From: an uncultured Bacteroidales bacterium
GTDB lineage: Bacteria; Bacteroidota; Bacteroidia; Bacteroidales; Bacteroidaceae
Direction: 5' to 3'
DNA: 50,043 nt
Assembly (NCBI GenBank): GCA_902787575.1
Contig: CADAGX010000019.1
Span: forward strand, 1 to 50,043
Shown here: positions 32,403 through 41,357 of the stretch, in pieces
How the letters are laid out: each line of letters opens with the position of its first letter
Numbering within the stretch: the stretch's first letter is position 1
Translations under genes and position numbers: made by a program
The notes under the pieces: generated by a model
What the model was told of the DNA's origin: nothing
Seen by the model: the letters and a program-made list of their open reading frames with translations, nothing else
The model's database searches: none

Positions 32403-34796
32403 ATGAAATGCCATACGCTCCTTGTCGCTTGCCTTCTTGCTCTGGCGCAGCCTCAGGCTGCTCAGACACCGCAGTCGCTGACCCTGCATTACGACCGGCC
32501 GGCTCAGTTTTATGAGGAGGCACTGGTCATCGGCAACGGCACGATGGGCGCCACCGTGTATGGCGGCACGAAGGAGGATGTGCTGCAGCTGAACGACATC
32601 ACGCTCTGGACGGGCGAGCCCGAGCGGCCCGACACCAGCACCGCGTACCGCCACCTTCCCGAGATGCGGCGTCTGCTCTTCGGCGAGGACTATCGGGCGG
32701 CCAACACGCTGTCGCGCAAGTTTCAGGGCCACTACAGCCAGAACTATCAGCCGCTGGGCGAAATCTCGATTCAGTATCTCGGCGATACAGCTGTTACCGA
32801 CTACAGCCGCTGGCTCGACATCTCGGACGCCACGCTGCATACTCGCTACCGGCGAGGCGGCGCTTGGAGTGAAACGGAGTACATGGCCACGGCACCGGAC
32901 TCGGGAATCGTGGTGCGACTCGTGTGTCCGACAGGCATACACGCCCGCATCGGGTTTCGCTCGCTGCTGCCCTGTGTGGCCACGGCCGACGGAGCGCAGA
33001 TTTGCGCAGAGGGCTATGCCGCCTACTTCTCGTATCCGAGCTACCACATAGAAAACGGACAGTCGCACCTCTACGACCCGCAGCGTGGCATCCACTTCCG
33101 TACGCTCATCAACGCCGAGTCTACGAGTGGCACCGTTAGAACCGACGGCGACGGGCTGCTGCTGGACGGCTGCCGCGAGGTGATACTGCGCGTGGTGAAC
33201 GTTACCAGCTTCAACGGATACGACAAAAATCCGGTGCGAGAGGGATGCGACTTCCGTGGCATCGCTGCGCGCAGGATGCGTGCCATGTTGGGGAAGGACT
33301 ACAATGCGCTGCAACAGTCGCATGTGGCTGACTACAAATACTTTTTCGACCGCGTGCAACTCGACCTTGGCCGTACCGACGCGGCTGTGTCGGCACTGCC
33401 CACAGATACGCAACTGCGGCGCTACACGGAGCAGGGCGAGGATAATCCTGCGCTCGAAGCACTTTATTTCCAGTTCGGGCGATACCTGCTGATTTCGTGC
33501 TCGCGAACACGTGGCGTACCTGCCAACCTGCAGGGCTTGTGGAACAACAAAATCTTGCCGCCGTGGAGTTGCAATTATACCACGAACATCAACCTCGAGG
33601 AGAACTACTGGGCGGCCGAGGTGGCTGCGCTGCCGGAGATGCATCAACCGCTCTTCGACTTTATTGCAGCGGCCAGCGTAAACGGACGACAGACGGCGCA
33701 GCACTATTTCGGCGTGCGAGAGGGTTGGTGTCTGGCGCACAATTCGGACATCTGGGCCATGACAAATCCTGTGGGCAAGGGCAGTGGCAGTCCCAGTTGG
33801 GCCGGTTGGACGATGGGTGGCGCGTGGGTGTCGACGCACATCTGGGAGCATTTTCTCTTCACACAAGACCGCTCGTTCCTGCGGCAGTATTATCCGTATC
33901 TGAAAGGCGCGGCACAATTCTGTCTGGGCTTCCTCGTGGAGAAAGACGGACATCTGCTGACGGCGCCCGGCACGTCGCCCGAAAATACTTACATCACAGA
34001 CGACGGCTACCACGGCGCAGTGCTGTATGGAGGATTCGCCGATATCTCGATGGTGCGAGAGTGTCTGTCGGATGCTGCGGCCGCTGCCAAGGAGCTTGGC
34101 GTGGACGCGTCGTTCCGGCAACAGGCCGAAAGAGCACTGGCGCGCCTGCTGCCCTATAGAATTGGCAGCGACGGGAAACTGCAGGAATGGTATCACGACT
34201 GGAAGGACGCCGAGGTGCGTCATCGCCACCAGTCGCATCTGTTCGGACTCTATCCGGGCCACCAGATTACGAGCGAGACACCCGAGTTGGCACAGGCCGC
34301 AGCCAAGACGCTGGAGATACGCGGAACGGAGACAACAGGCTGGAGTGCGGGTTGGCGCGTGAATCTGTTTGCGCGCTTACGCAATGCAGAGAAAGCTTAC
34401 GAGATGCTGCAGAAGTTGCTGCGCTTCGTGAGTCCCGACGAGTACAAGGGCGCAGACGCACTACGTGGTGGCGGCACGTATCCGAACCTTTGGGACGCAC
34501 ATTCGCCGTTCCAGATTGACGGCAACTTCGGCGGTTGTGCCGGCATTGCCGAGATGCTGCTGCAGTCGTCGCCCACGGATATCTACCTGCTGCCTGCCGT
34601 GCCGAAGAAATGGAAGGACGGCAGCGTCAGCGGACTGAGGGCGCGTGGCGGTTTTGAAGTGTCGATGCAGTGGAAGGATGGGCAGGTGACGTCGCTTAGT
34701 GTGCGCGCCGTTAAAGCTGCTTCTACGCGCCTGCACTTCAACGGCACGGAGCAGGTGCTGACATTGCGTGCCGGCGAGACGAAAACCGTGCTCTGA
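32403..34796 (+). CDS. GH95 glycoside hydrolase (alpha-L-fucosidase type)
   Basis: The 797-residue enzyme has a signal peptide (cleavage near residue 20) and the three GH95 parts: N-terminal beta-sandwich (about 25-280), helical (alpha/alpha)6 barrel (about 290-700) and a C-terminal beta domain. Residues corresponding to the known inverting alpha-1,2-fucosidase site are present: N395 and N397 in NYTTNINLEENYW, E527 in GTSPENTY and D706 in QIDGNFGG. GH95 members cleave alpha-L-fucose, and some alpha-L-galactose, from xyloglucan, pectin or host glycans. The specificity is not decided by these residues. There is no SusC/SusD pair nearby, which is unusual for a Bacteroidales glycan locus. Confidence 0.92.
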   Translation: MKCHTLLVACLLALAQPQAAQTPQSLTLHYDRPAQFYEEALVIGNGTMGATVYGGTKEDVLQLNDITLWTGEPERPDTSTAYRHLPEMRRLLFGEDYRAANTLSRKFQGHYSQNYQPLGEISIQYLGDTAVTDYSRWLDISDATLHTRYRRGGAWSETEYMATAPDSGIVVRLVCPTGIHARIGFRSLLPCVATADGAQICAEGYAAYFSYPSYHIENGQSHLYDPQRGIHFRTLINAESTSGTVRTDGDGLLLDGCREVILRVVNVTSFNGYDKNPVREGCDFRGIAARRMRAMLGKDYNALQQSHVADYKYFFDRVQLDLGRTDAAVSALPTDTQLRRYTEQGEDNPALEALYFQFGRYLLISCSRTRGVPANLQGLWNNKILPPWSCNYTTNINLEENYWAAEVAALPEMHQPLFDFIAAASVNGRQTAQHYFGVREGWCLAHNSDIWAMTNPVGKGSGSPSWAGWTMGGAWVSTHIWEHFLFTQDRSFLRQYYPYLKGAAQFCLGFLVEKDGHLLTAPGTSPENTYITDDGYHGAVLYGGFADISMVRECLSDAAAAAKELGVDASFRQQAERALARLLPYRIGSDGKLQEWYHDWKDAEVRHRHQSHLFGLYPGHQITSETPELAQAAAKTLEIRGTETTGWSAGWRVNLFARLRNAEKAYEMLQKLLRFVSPDEYKGADALRGGGTYPNLWDAHSPFQIDGNFGGCAGIAEMLLQSSPTDIYLLPAVPKKWKDGSVSGLRARGGFEVSMQWKDGQVTSLSVRAVKAASTRLHFNGTEQVLTLRAGETKTVL

Positions 34797-34820
34797 CTTG
34801 GCCGTCGTTGCCGTCAGGGA

Positions 34821-36122
34821 CTATTCTGCGGCGCTTAGCTGCACGTCTATCACATTGGGATAGTGATCGGTAAGACGTATGGTAAAGTTGGTTTGCACGC
34901 ATTCGAAACGCTTTACCTCCACGTTCTTTCCGTCGCGCAGTAGGCAGTGGTCTATGGCGCCAAGCTGGCGAGTTGGGCTGGGACGGCGACTTTTTCGCGA
35001 GAAGCCCTCCGACGGGCTGCAAATGTGATGGCCATTTGTCTGGTCGGCATACTCGGTGGCCAACTTGTAACACGGCTCAAACCTGTTTTCGAAGAATTGT
35101 TTCATGGGCGGCGTGCTCTCGTAGCAGTTCATGTCGCCTGTCACAAAGATGGGGCACGCGTGCTGCGCGCTGATAATGTCAGCTTCGGCCAGCATTAGAC
35201 GTACTTGCGCAGCCCGTGCTTGCGTGCTTCCGGGCTGCTTTTGGTCGCCTTGATACCACAGATGCGTGGTTATGACGGCAAAGATTCTTCCCGTTGCTTT
35301 GTGGCGAAACACAGTCGAGGCAAACGACTTACTGCCGTTGTTGCTCCACTTTTTGGGCGTATAAAGCACATAGTTCGAGTCCAAGAGTTCCACCGTTTCG
35401 CGGCGGTAGAAAATCGGCGTGTTGTTCCAATTCTTATCGCCGGCGTGTGACAGCTGGTATTCGTTCTTGATGCGCGGATAAAAACGCGTGTGCATGTGGT
35501 GGTTGTATTCTTGCAGCGTCACCACATCGGGCGCATAGGCGTGTACCAACTGCGCCAAAAGCGGAGCGCGCGTGTCGTCGCGCGGATCTACACCGAGTGT
35601 CTGCCATGCTGGTGGGATGGTTTCGGCCGAGTAGTCCCATATGTTGTCGTCGAGGATGCGTAGGTTGGCGCCGCCGGTCATCGGGAAAAGTTTTTCTCCC
35701 ATCACGCTGCCGCTCGTGGAGTATCCGCGTGCTATTTCTCCCTTTTCGGCAAGTCGTTTTGCCACAGTCTGCATGGCTTTCTTCATGGCCCAGGCTCCGC
35801 CGCCGTTGATAACGAGAGCTCCTTCCTCTGCCCACAGGCTGTAATCCCACGTGTCGGTACCTTTCTTGTTGGTCAGAAGGATGTATGGGACATCGGAAAT
35901 CGACGTGTCGGGCGCCACCTTGAGGGCTGTGCCAGTGGTCTCTGTCAGCAGGCGGTTTAGTTCGTTGGCGGCTTCGATACCTTCCTCTGGTTCGGCCGCC
36001 GAGTCGTAGAAGATGGTGTAGCGTGTTAGATTCTGGCCCGCGATGCGGAATTTTCTGTGAGTGGTGCCGCTCGTCAGCAGCACAAGTGCTGCAAGTAGCA
36101 GCATGTAGTGTCTGGTTTTCAT
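34821..36122 (-). CDS. Secreted protein: GH67-N-like domain plus EEP-fold domain
   Basis: The 433-residue protein has a signal peptide (MKTRHYMLLLAALVLLTSG). Residues about 25-145 resemble the N-terminal alpha/beta domain of alpha-glucuronidases: NELNRLLTETTGTALKV, then a VPYILLTNKKG strand and EEGALVINGGGAWAMKKA. From about 170 a complete endonuclease/exonuclease/phosphatase fold follows: ILDDNIW (Asn), VVTLQEY (Glu), TTHLWYQG (His), VTGDMNC (Asp/Asn), GAIDHCL and TDHYPNV (Asp-His). I do not know this domain pairing from characterised enzymes. The start at 36122 is set by the signal peptide and the -7 element at 36146-36153. It converges with the GH95 gene. Confidence 0.78.
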   Translation of the reverse strand: MKTRHYMLLLAALVLLTSGTTHRKFRIAGQNLTRYTIFYDSAAEPEEGIEAANELNRLLTETTGTALKVAPDTSISDVPYILLTNKKGTDTWDYSLWAEEGALVINGGGAWAMKKAMQTVAKRLAEKGEIARGYSTSGSVMGEKLFPMTGGANLRILDDNIWDYSAETIPPAWQTLGVDPRDDTRAPLLAQLVHAYAPDVVTLQEYNHHMHTRFYPRIKNEYQLSHAGDKNWNNTPIFYRRETVELLDSNYVLYTPKKWSNNGSKSFASTVFRHKATGRIFAVITTHLWYQGDQKQPGSTQARAAQVRLMLAEADIISAQHACPIFVTGDMNCYESTPPMKQFFENRFEPCYKLATEYADQTNGHHICSPSEGFSRKSRRPSPTRQLGAIDHCLLRDGKNVEVKRFECVQTNFTIRLTDHYPNVIDVQLSAAE

Positions 36123-36145
36123 CGAATAGTATTTTAGAATTGCGG

Positions 36146-36153
36146 CAAATTTA
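36146..36153 (-). promoter_or_regulatory. -7 element of the GH67-N/EEP gene
   Basis: CAAATTTA on the plus strand reads TAAATTTG on the minus strand, 23 bases upstream of the start. It overlaps the region of the divergent promoter at 36163-36193. Confidence 0.6.
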
Positions 36154-36162
36154 CGAAGAATA

Positions 36163-36193
36163 TTTGATTTATGAATTAAATGACGTAACTTTG
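36163..36193 (+). promoter_or_regulatory. Promoter of the RND efflux operon
   Basis: TTTG at 36163-36166, exactly 19 bases, TAACTTTG at 36186-36193, about 22 bases before the ATG. It is divergent from, and nearly overlaps, the -7 element at 36146-36153. Confidence 0.8.
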
Positions 36194-36215
36194 CGTCGAA
36201 AAATATGCATACGTT

Positions 36216-37316
36216 ATGAAAAATATTATGCTTTGTGCTGCCCTTGCTGCGTTCCTCTTCTGTGGCTGCAACGGCCAGAAGACGCAGAAGCAGGAAGGCC
36301 ACGCCGAATATAAGACCATGCAGGTGGAGACTTCGGACTTTATGCTCCACTCGCGTTACACAGCAACTATGACGGGACGACAGATTGTGGAGGTGCGACC
36401 TCAAGTTTCCGGCCGTATCACACGCATCTGCATTCGCGAAGGCGAACGGGTGCGTCGCGGTCAGACGCTGTTCGTGATAGACCAAGTGCCATATCAGATG
36501 GCGCTGAAGGTGGCATCGGCAAAGGTGGGCAGCGCGCGTGCACAGATGGAGACGGCGCGCTTGAACTACGAAAGCGAGGTGTCGCTGCAGTCGCAGGACA
36601 TCGTTTCGGACTTCACGGTCCGTACCACCGAAAACAAGCTACGCGAGGCGGAGGCGGCCCTTCGTCTGGCCGAGGCTGAGGAGGCAAACGCACGGAATAG
36701 CCTTTCGTACACCGAGGTGCAAAGTCCCGTCAGCGGTGCGGCATCCATGATACCGTATCATGTGGGCGCACTGGTGAGCAGCTCGATTGCCGAACCGCTG
36801 GTTACGGTGGCCGACGACAGCGAGATGTGGGTCTATTTCTCGATTACCGAGAGTCAGGCGCTCGATTTAACGACGCGTTATGGGACGATAGACAACTTCA
36901 TAAAGAATTCGCCGGAGCTGGAACTGGAACTGAGCAACGGAACGCTCTATCCGCTGAAGGGTCGCATCGACGCTGTGAGCGGCACGGTGGAAGGTAGCAC
37001 GGGTGCTGTGAGCATTCGCGCCGTGTTCCAGAACCCTGACGGACTGCTCAGGAACGGCGGCAGTGCGGTTGTGGTGTTGCCTACGGAGAGGAAGAATTGC
37101 ATCGTCGTGCCGCAGGAGGCTACCATGCAACTGCAGAACCGGTATTTCGTGTATAAGATAGTAGATGGAAAGACGGTTGCCACGCCCGTGGATGTGTATC
37201 CCTCTGACGACGGCAAGCATTATATCATAGAGAATGGGCTGCATGCCGGCGACATCATCATTGCAGAAGGTGCCGGACTGATGCGAGAAGGTGTGGAAGT
37301 GAACGTCGGAAAATAG
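36216..37316 (+). CDS. RND efflux periplasmic adaptor lipoprotein (AcrA-like)
   Basis: The 366-residue protein is the membrane-fusion part of a tripartite efflux pump. It has a lipoprotein signal with lipidated Cys18 in FCGCNG. The lipoyl halves are seen as IVEVRPQVSGRITRICIREGERVRRGQTLF and, after a coiled-coil hairpin (about 90-150, Ala/Glu-rich), YTEVQSPVSGAA; a beta-barrel and membrane-proximal domain follow, ending in AGDIIIAEGAGLMREG. It pairs with the permease gene 62 bases downstream. Substrate range is not readable. Confidence 0.93.
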   Translation: MKNIMLCAALAAFLFCGCNGQKTQKQEGHAEYKTMQVETSDFMLHSRYTATMTGRQIVEVRPQVSGRITRICIREGERVRRGQTLFVIDQVPYQMALKVASAKVGSARAQMETARLNYESEVSLQSQDIVSDFTVRTTENKLREAEAALRLAEAEEANARNSLSYTEVQSPVSGAASMIPYHVGALVSSSIAEPLVTVADDSEMWVYFSITESQALDLTTRYGTIDNFIKNSPELELELSNGTLYPLKGRIDAVSGTVEGSTGAVSIRAVFQNPDGLLRNGGSAVVVLPTERKNCIVVPQEATMQLQNRYFVYKIVDGKTVATPVDVYPSDDGKHYIIENGLHAGDIIIAEGAGLMREGVEVNVGK

Positions 37317-37378
37317 TTTTCACACATCGCAGCAAAGATTTAACGTTTAAATAGAAAATTCCTGCCTGTCAGAAAATT

Positions 37379-40300
37379 ATGCAAATACGCACTTTTATAG
37401 ATCGTCCCATATTGGCCGGTGTAATCTCTGTCCTGATAGTGATAGTGGGATGCATCGGACTGTCGCGTCTGCCGCTTGAACAGTTTCCCGAGATAGCTCC
37501 GCCCACGGTGCGCGTCATGTGCAGCTATACGGGAGCAAACGCCGAAACCGTGCAGAAGAGCGTCATTGTGCCGCTGGAGGAAGCCATCAACGGAGTGGAG
37601 GGCATGATTTATATGTCGTCCAGCGCGTCGAATACCGGTACTGCCAGTGTTGCAGTATTCTTCCGTCAGGGCACAAATGCCGATATGGCCATGGTGAATG
37701 TACAGAATCGTGTGGCCACCGTGCAGGGACGCTTGCCAAGCGACGTAGTGAAGGGCGGCCTGACAGTTCGTAAACGTCAGACCAGCAATATCAAGCAACT
37801 CGCCGTATATAGTCCGAATGATATGTTCGACCGCAGCTTTCTCGCCAATTATACGAAGATTAATATCGAGCCGCAGCTGTCGCGTATCATGGGAGTTGGC
37901 GAAGTAAATGTGCACGGCGCCGACTACTCTATGCGAATCTGGCTGGACCCGACGAAGATGGCACGTTACGGACTGGTGCCGTCGGACGTCACACGCGTGC
38001 TGGATGAGCAGAATGTGGAGGCGCCAGCAGGTACGCTCGGCGCTGAGTCGGAGAATACGTTTCAGTATGTGCTGAAGTATCGTGGCCGATACGAGGAGGA
38101 GCGCGACTTCGAAAACATGGTAATCCGTTCGCTGCCCAATGGCGACGTGCTGCGCGTGCGTGACGTGGCGCGTGTGGAACTCGGTTCGCTGAACTACAAC
38201 GTAATCGGAGAGACGAACGGACACGCCGGAGTAAACATTATGATTAATCAGACGCCCGGCAGCAACGCAAACGAGATTATAATGGCCGTCGACAAAGAAA
38301 TTGAGACGATACGGAAGTCGTTGCCGCCAGGTGTAGTCATCGAAGACCTGGAGAGCAAGAAAGATTTTCTGGACGCCAGTATCAAGAGCGTGTTGCGAAC
38401 GCTTTTCGAGGCCATGGTGCTGGTAATTCTGGTGGTGTACCTGTTTCTGCAGAACATGCGTTCCACGCTGATTCCCGCCATAGCCATTGTCGTGTCGCTC
38501 GTCGGCACGTTTGCGTTCCTTTATGCTGTCGGTTTCAGTCTTAACATGCTTACACTCTTTGCTTTGGTGCTTGTAATCGGTACGGTGGTGGACGACGCAA
38601 TCGTGGTTGTGGAAGCCGTGCAGGCGAAATTCGACGCCGGCTATCGTTCTTCCTACGAGGCGACCATCGACGCCATGCATGGCATAACGGCGGCACTGTT
38701 CACGACATCGCTGGTTTTCATGGCCGTTTTCGTGCCTGTGTGCTTCATTGGCGGAGTCACCGGCACGTTCTATACACAGTTCGGACTCACGATGGCCGTG
38801 GCTGTGGCCATCTCTTGTCTGAACGCCTTGACGTTGAGTCCCGCACTTTGTGCCTTGATAATGACGCCGCATGCCGAAGAAGGCGAGAACATGACGTTCT
38901 CTTCGCGTTTCCACCTCGCTTTCGATGCCGCGTTCCAACGCATGGCACGTAAATACAAGCGTGGCGTGGCCGTGCTTTTCCACCGTCGTTTCCTCGTGGC
39001 GCTGAGTGTCGTGCTGGCCGGTGGCGGATTGTATTGGATGATGCGGACCACGAAAACCGGACTGGTGCCTGCCGAAGATATGGGTACCGTGTTCGTGAAC
39101 GTTCAAGCCGCGCCCGGAACTAGCCTGAGCGAAACGCAATCGATACTGCAGGAAGTGGAGAAACGCATCAAGGACCTGCCGCAGCTAAGAATCTATTCGA
39201 TGATGGCGGGTGTGAGTGTGGGTTTCGACCAGTCTTCCTCGAATGGAAATTTCACTCTCAAGCTGAAAAAGTGGAGCGAACGGCATGGCAAAGGCGACGA
39301 TGTGCAGAGCGTCATGGAGGAAATCTACAGGCGAACGTCCGACATCGCAAATGCTAAGATTCAGGTAAACACGCAGGCCATGATTCCCGGCTTCGGTCGT
39401 ACCAACGGTTTCGAACTGCATATTCAGGACAAGAAAGGTGGGACAATCGAGGAGTTGCAGCGTCATACGAACGAAATGATAGATGCCCTGAACAAGTGCC
39501 CCGAGATATCTCGCGCCTTCACGAACTTCAGCACACGCTATCCGCAGTATCGCGTGGAGGTTGATGCGGCCCGTTGCAAACGTGGCGGCGTGAGCCCGTC
39601 GGAGGTGCTAAGTGCGCTTTCGGGATATGTGGGCGGTAGTTATGCTTCTAACTTCAACCGGTTTACAAAGTTGTATCGCGTGATGGTGCAGGCCGCACCG
39701 CAATATCGCCTCGATACGGAGTCGCTCAACAATATTTTTGTACGCACCAGTTCGGGCGACATGGCACCGATAGGGCAGTTCCTCAAGCTGACGCGGATTT
39801 ATGGCTCGGAAACGCTGTCGAGATTCAACCTGTTCCCATCGATTTCCGTCAGTGGCACGCAAGCCGACGGCTACAGCGCCGGTCAGGCCATTGGCGCCAT
39901 CCGCAGAACTGCAGCCGAAGTTCTGCCCGAGGGCTATGGCTATGAGTTTGGCGGCATGACGCGCGAAGAAGCCAACGCGTCGAACACCACGACGCTGGTC
40001 TTCATTGTCTGCCTGGTCTTCGTTTATCTTATTCTCTGTGCGCTGTACGAGAGTCTGTTCATACCCGTGGCAGTCATCATGGGTGTGCCGTTTGGTTTGC
40101 TTGGCAGCTTTGTTTTCGTCAGGATGTGGGGGCTGGAGAATAATATCTACATGCAGACCGGACTGATAATGCTCATCGGATTGTTGGCCAAGACAGCCAT
40201 TCTGCTCACCGAATACGCGTCGGCCCGCAGGCGGCAAGGCATGACAATCGTGATGTCGGCAGTCAGTGCTGCTGGTGCTCGCCTGCGCCCGATTCTGATG

Positions 40301-40492
40301 ACAAGCCTCACAATGATTTTGGGACTGCTGCCAATGGCACTTGCCACAGGCGTCGGTGCAAACGGCAACCATTCGCTGGGAGTGGGAACGATAGGCGGCA
40401 TGCTCATTGGCACGCTTGCCTTGCTATTTGTGGTGCCCGCTTTGTTTGTCGTCTTCCAGTACGCAGAGGAGAAAGTGTTTGGCAGAAAATAG
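37379..40492 (+). CDS. RND efflux permease (AcrB/HAE1-like)
   Basis: The 1,037-residue inner-membrane antiporter has the two repeated halves of the HAE1 family: helix 1 (ILAGVISVLIVIVGCIGL), periplasmic loop, helices 2-6 around residues 340-500, then the second half from about 535. The proton-relay pair is Asp405-Asp406 in GTVVDDAIVVVE, aligned with AcrB Asp407/408. Family segments MVNVQNRV, FPEIAPPTV and FGLTMAVAVAISCLNALTLSPAL are present. It exports drugs, bile salts or solvents through the adaptor. No outer-membrane TolC-type gene follows; the next gene is an RNA methyltransferase 42 bases away. A distant TolC gene must serve it if it is functional. Confidence 0.95.
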   Translation: MQIRTFIDRPILAGVISVLIVIVGCIGLSRLPLEQFPEIAPPTVRVMCSYTGANAETVQKSVIVPLEEAINGVEGMIYMSSSASNTGTASVAVFFRQGTNADMAMVNVQNRVATVQGRLPSDVVKGGLTVRKRQTSNIKQLAVYSPNDMFDRSFLANYTKINIEPQLSRIMGVGEVNVHGADYSMRIWLDPTKMARYGLVPSDVTRVLDEQNVEAPAGTLGAESENTFQYVLKYRGRYEEERDFENMVIRSLPNGDVLRVRDVARVELGSLNYNVIGETNGHAGVNIMINQTPGSNANEIIMAVDKEIETIRKSLPPGVVIEDLESKKDFLDASIKSVLRTLFEAMVLVILVVYLFLQNMRSTLIPAIAIVVSLVGTFAFLYAVGFSLNMLTLFALVLVIGTVVDDAIVVVEAVQAKFDAGYRSSYEATIDAMHGITAALFTTSLVFMAVFVPVCFIGGVTGTFYTQFGLTMAVAVAISCLNALTLSPALCALIMTPHAEEGENMTFSSRFHLAFDAAFQRMARKYKRGVAVLFHRRFLVALSVVLAGGGLYWMMRTTKTGLVPAEDMGTVFVNVQAAPGTSLSETQSILQEVEKRIKDLPQLRIYSMMAGVSVGFDQSSSNGNFTLKLKKWSERHGKGDDVQSVMEEIYRRTSDIANAKIQVNTQAMIPGFGRTNGFELHIQDKKGGTIEELQRHTNEMIDALNKCPEISRAFTNFSTRYPQYRVEVDAARCKRGGVSPSEVLSALSGYVGGSYASNFNRFTKLYRVMVQAAPQYRLDTESLNNIFVRTSSGDMAPIGQFLKLTRIYGSETLSRFNLFPSISVSGTQADGYSAGQAIGAIRRTAAEVLPEGYGYEFGGMTREEANASNTTTLVFIVCLVFVYLILCALYESLFIPVAVIMGVPFGLLGSFVFVRMWGLENNIYMQTGLIMLIGLLAKTAILLTEYASARRRQGMTIVMSAVSAAGARLRPILMTSLTMILGLLPMALATGVGANGNHSLGVGTIGGMLIGTLALLFVVPALFVVFQYAEEKVFGRK

Positions 40493-40534
40493 AAATTACG
40501 CATCGCCGTTGCGACGGGCAATGAGGATAGAAGA

Positions 40535-41341
40535 ATGAAGGCTGAGATAATTACAAGTTTGCAGAATCAGAGAGTAAAGCGTCTGGTGCAGTTGCAGCAG
40601 AAGTCGGCCGTGCGTCGCGAGAGTGGTCTCTTCGTAGCCGAGGGACTGCGCGAGGTGCAGCATTGTGTGGAGGGTGGCTTTGAGATTGTCACGCTCTATT
40701 TCTGTCGCGCCATGCTTAGCGACGAGGTGCTCGACACGCTGTTCCAGTCGTGTGCAGGCGTGGACTGCTACGAGGTGACGCCCGAGGTCTACGAAAAGAT
40801 GGCCTATCGCGGCACCACCGAAGGTGTGATGGCCGAGGTTCGCGCGCGATACCTTATATTAGAGGACCTGAAACTGGGTGAATCGCCACTTGTCGTTGTG
40901 CTGGAGAGCGTGGAGAAACCGGGTAATCTGGGTGCGGTGCTGCGCAGTGCGGACGCCGCAGGGGTGGACGCCGTGCTTGTCTGCGATGCGTTGACCGACT
41001 TGTATAATCCGAACCTCATCCGAGCATCGCTCGGGGCGGCTTTCACAGTGCCGGTTGTGGCGTGCAGCAGTGGCGATGCCATAGCTTACCTAAAGGAGCA
41101 CAACGTGCAGATTCTGACGGCGCAGCTGCAGGATTCTAATTTGTATTACGACACAGACATGCGGCGAGGCACGGCACTGGTAATGGGCACTGAGTCCACC
41201 GGACTTACCGACGTTTGGCGCCAAGCGGCCGACGCGCACATTCGCATCCCCATGCTGGGACGACTCGACTCGCTGAACGTGTCGGTGAGCGCTGCCATAC
41301 TGCTTTTTGAGGCAGTGCGCCAGCGCGAATCGAAGATCTAA
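40535..41341 (+). CDS. SpoU/TrmH-family RNA 2'-O-methyltransferase, paralogue 1
   Basis: The 268-residue protein has an N-terminal substrate-binding domain (ITSLQNQRVKRLVQLQQKSA, FVAEGLREV) and a C-terminal SPOUT knot. Its three motifs are NLGAVLRSADAAGVDAVL, MGTESTGLTDVW and IPMLGRLDSLNVSVSAAILLF. Such enzymes methylate ribose 2'-hydroxyls in rRNA or tRNA using S-adenosylmethionine; the length and N-domain suggest a 23S rRNA enzyme related to RlmB or TsnR. The site is not determined. It follows the RND permease on the same strand and converges with a second SPOUT gene. Confidence 0.88.
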   Translation: MKAEIITSLQNQRVKRLVQLQQKSAVRRESGLFVAEGLREVQHCVEGGFEIVTLYFCRAMLSDEVLDTLFQSCAGVDCYEVTPEVYEKMAYRGTTEGVMAEVRARYLILEDLKLGESPLVVVLESVEKPGNLGAVLRSADAAGVDAVLVCDALTDLYNPNLIRASLGAAFTVPVVACSSGDAIAYLKEHNVQILTAQLQDSNLYYDTDMRRGTALVMGTESTGLTDVWRQAADAHIRIPMLGRLDSLNVSVSAAILLFEAVRQRESKI

Positions 41342-41357
41342 GCGTAGTTTTTACGGT

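Noticed and set aside
32388-34262. Long minus-strand open frame (624 codons)
   Set aside because: Antisense to GH95, which has all catalytic motifs. Long antisense frames are expected in GC-rich coding DNA.
37340-39139. Long minus-strand open frame (599 codons)
   Set aside because: Antisense to the RND permease. The His/Arg-rich translation is typical of a mirror frame.
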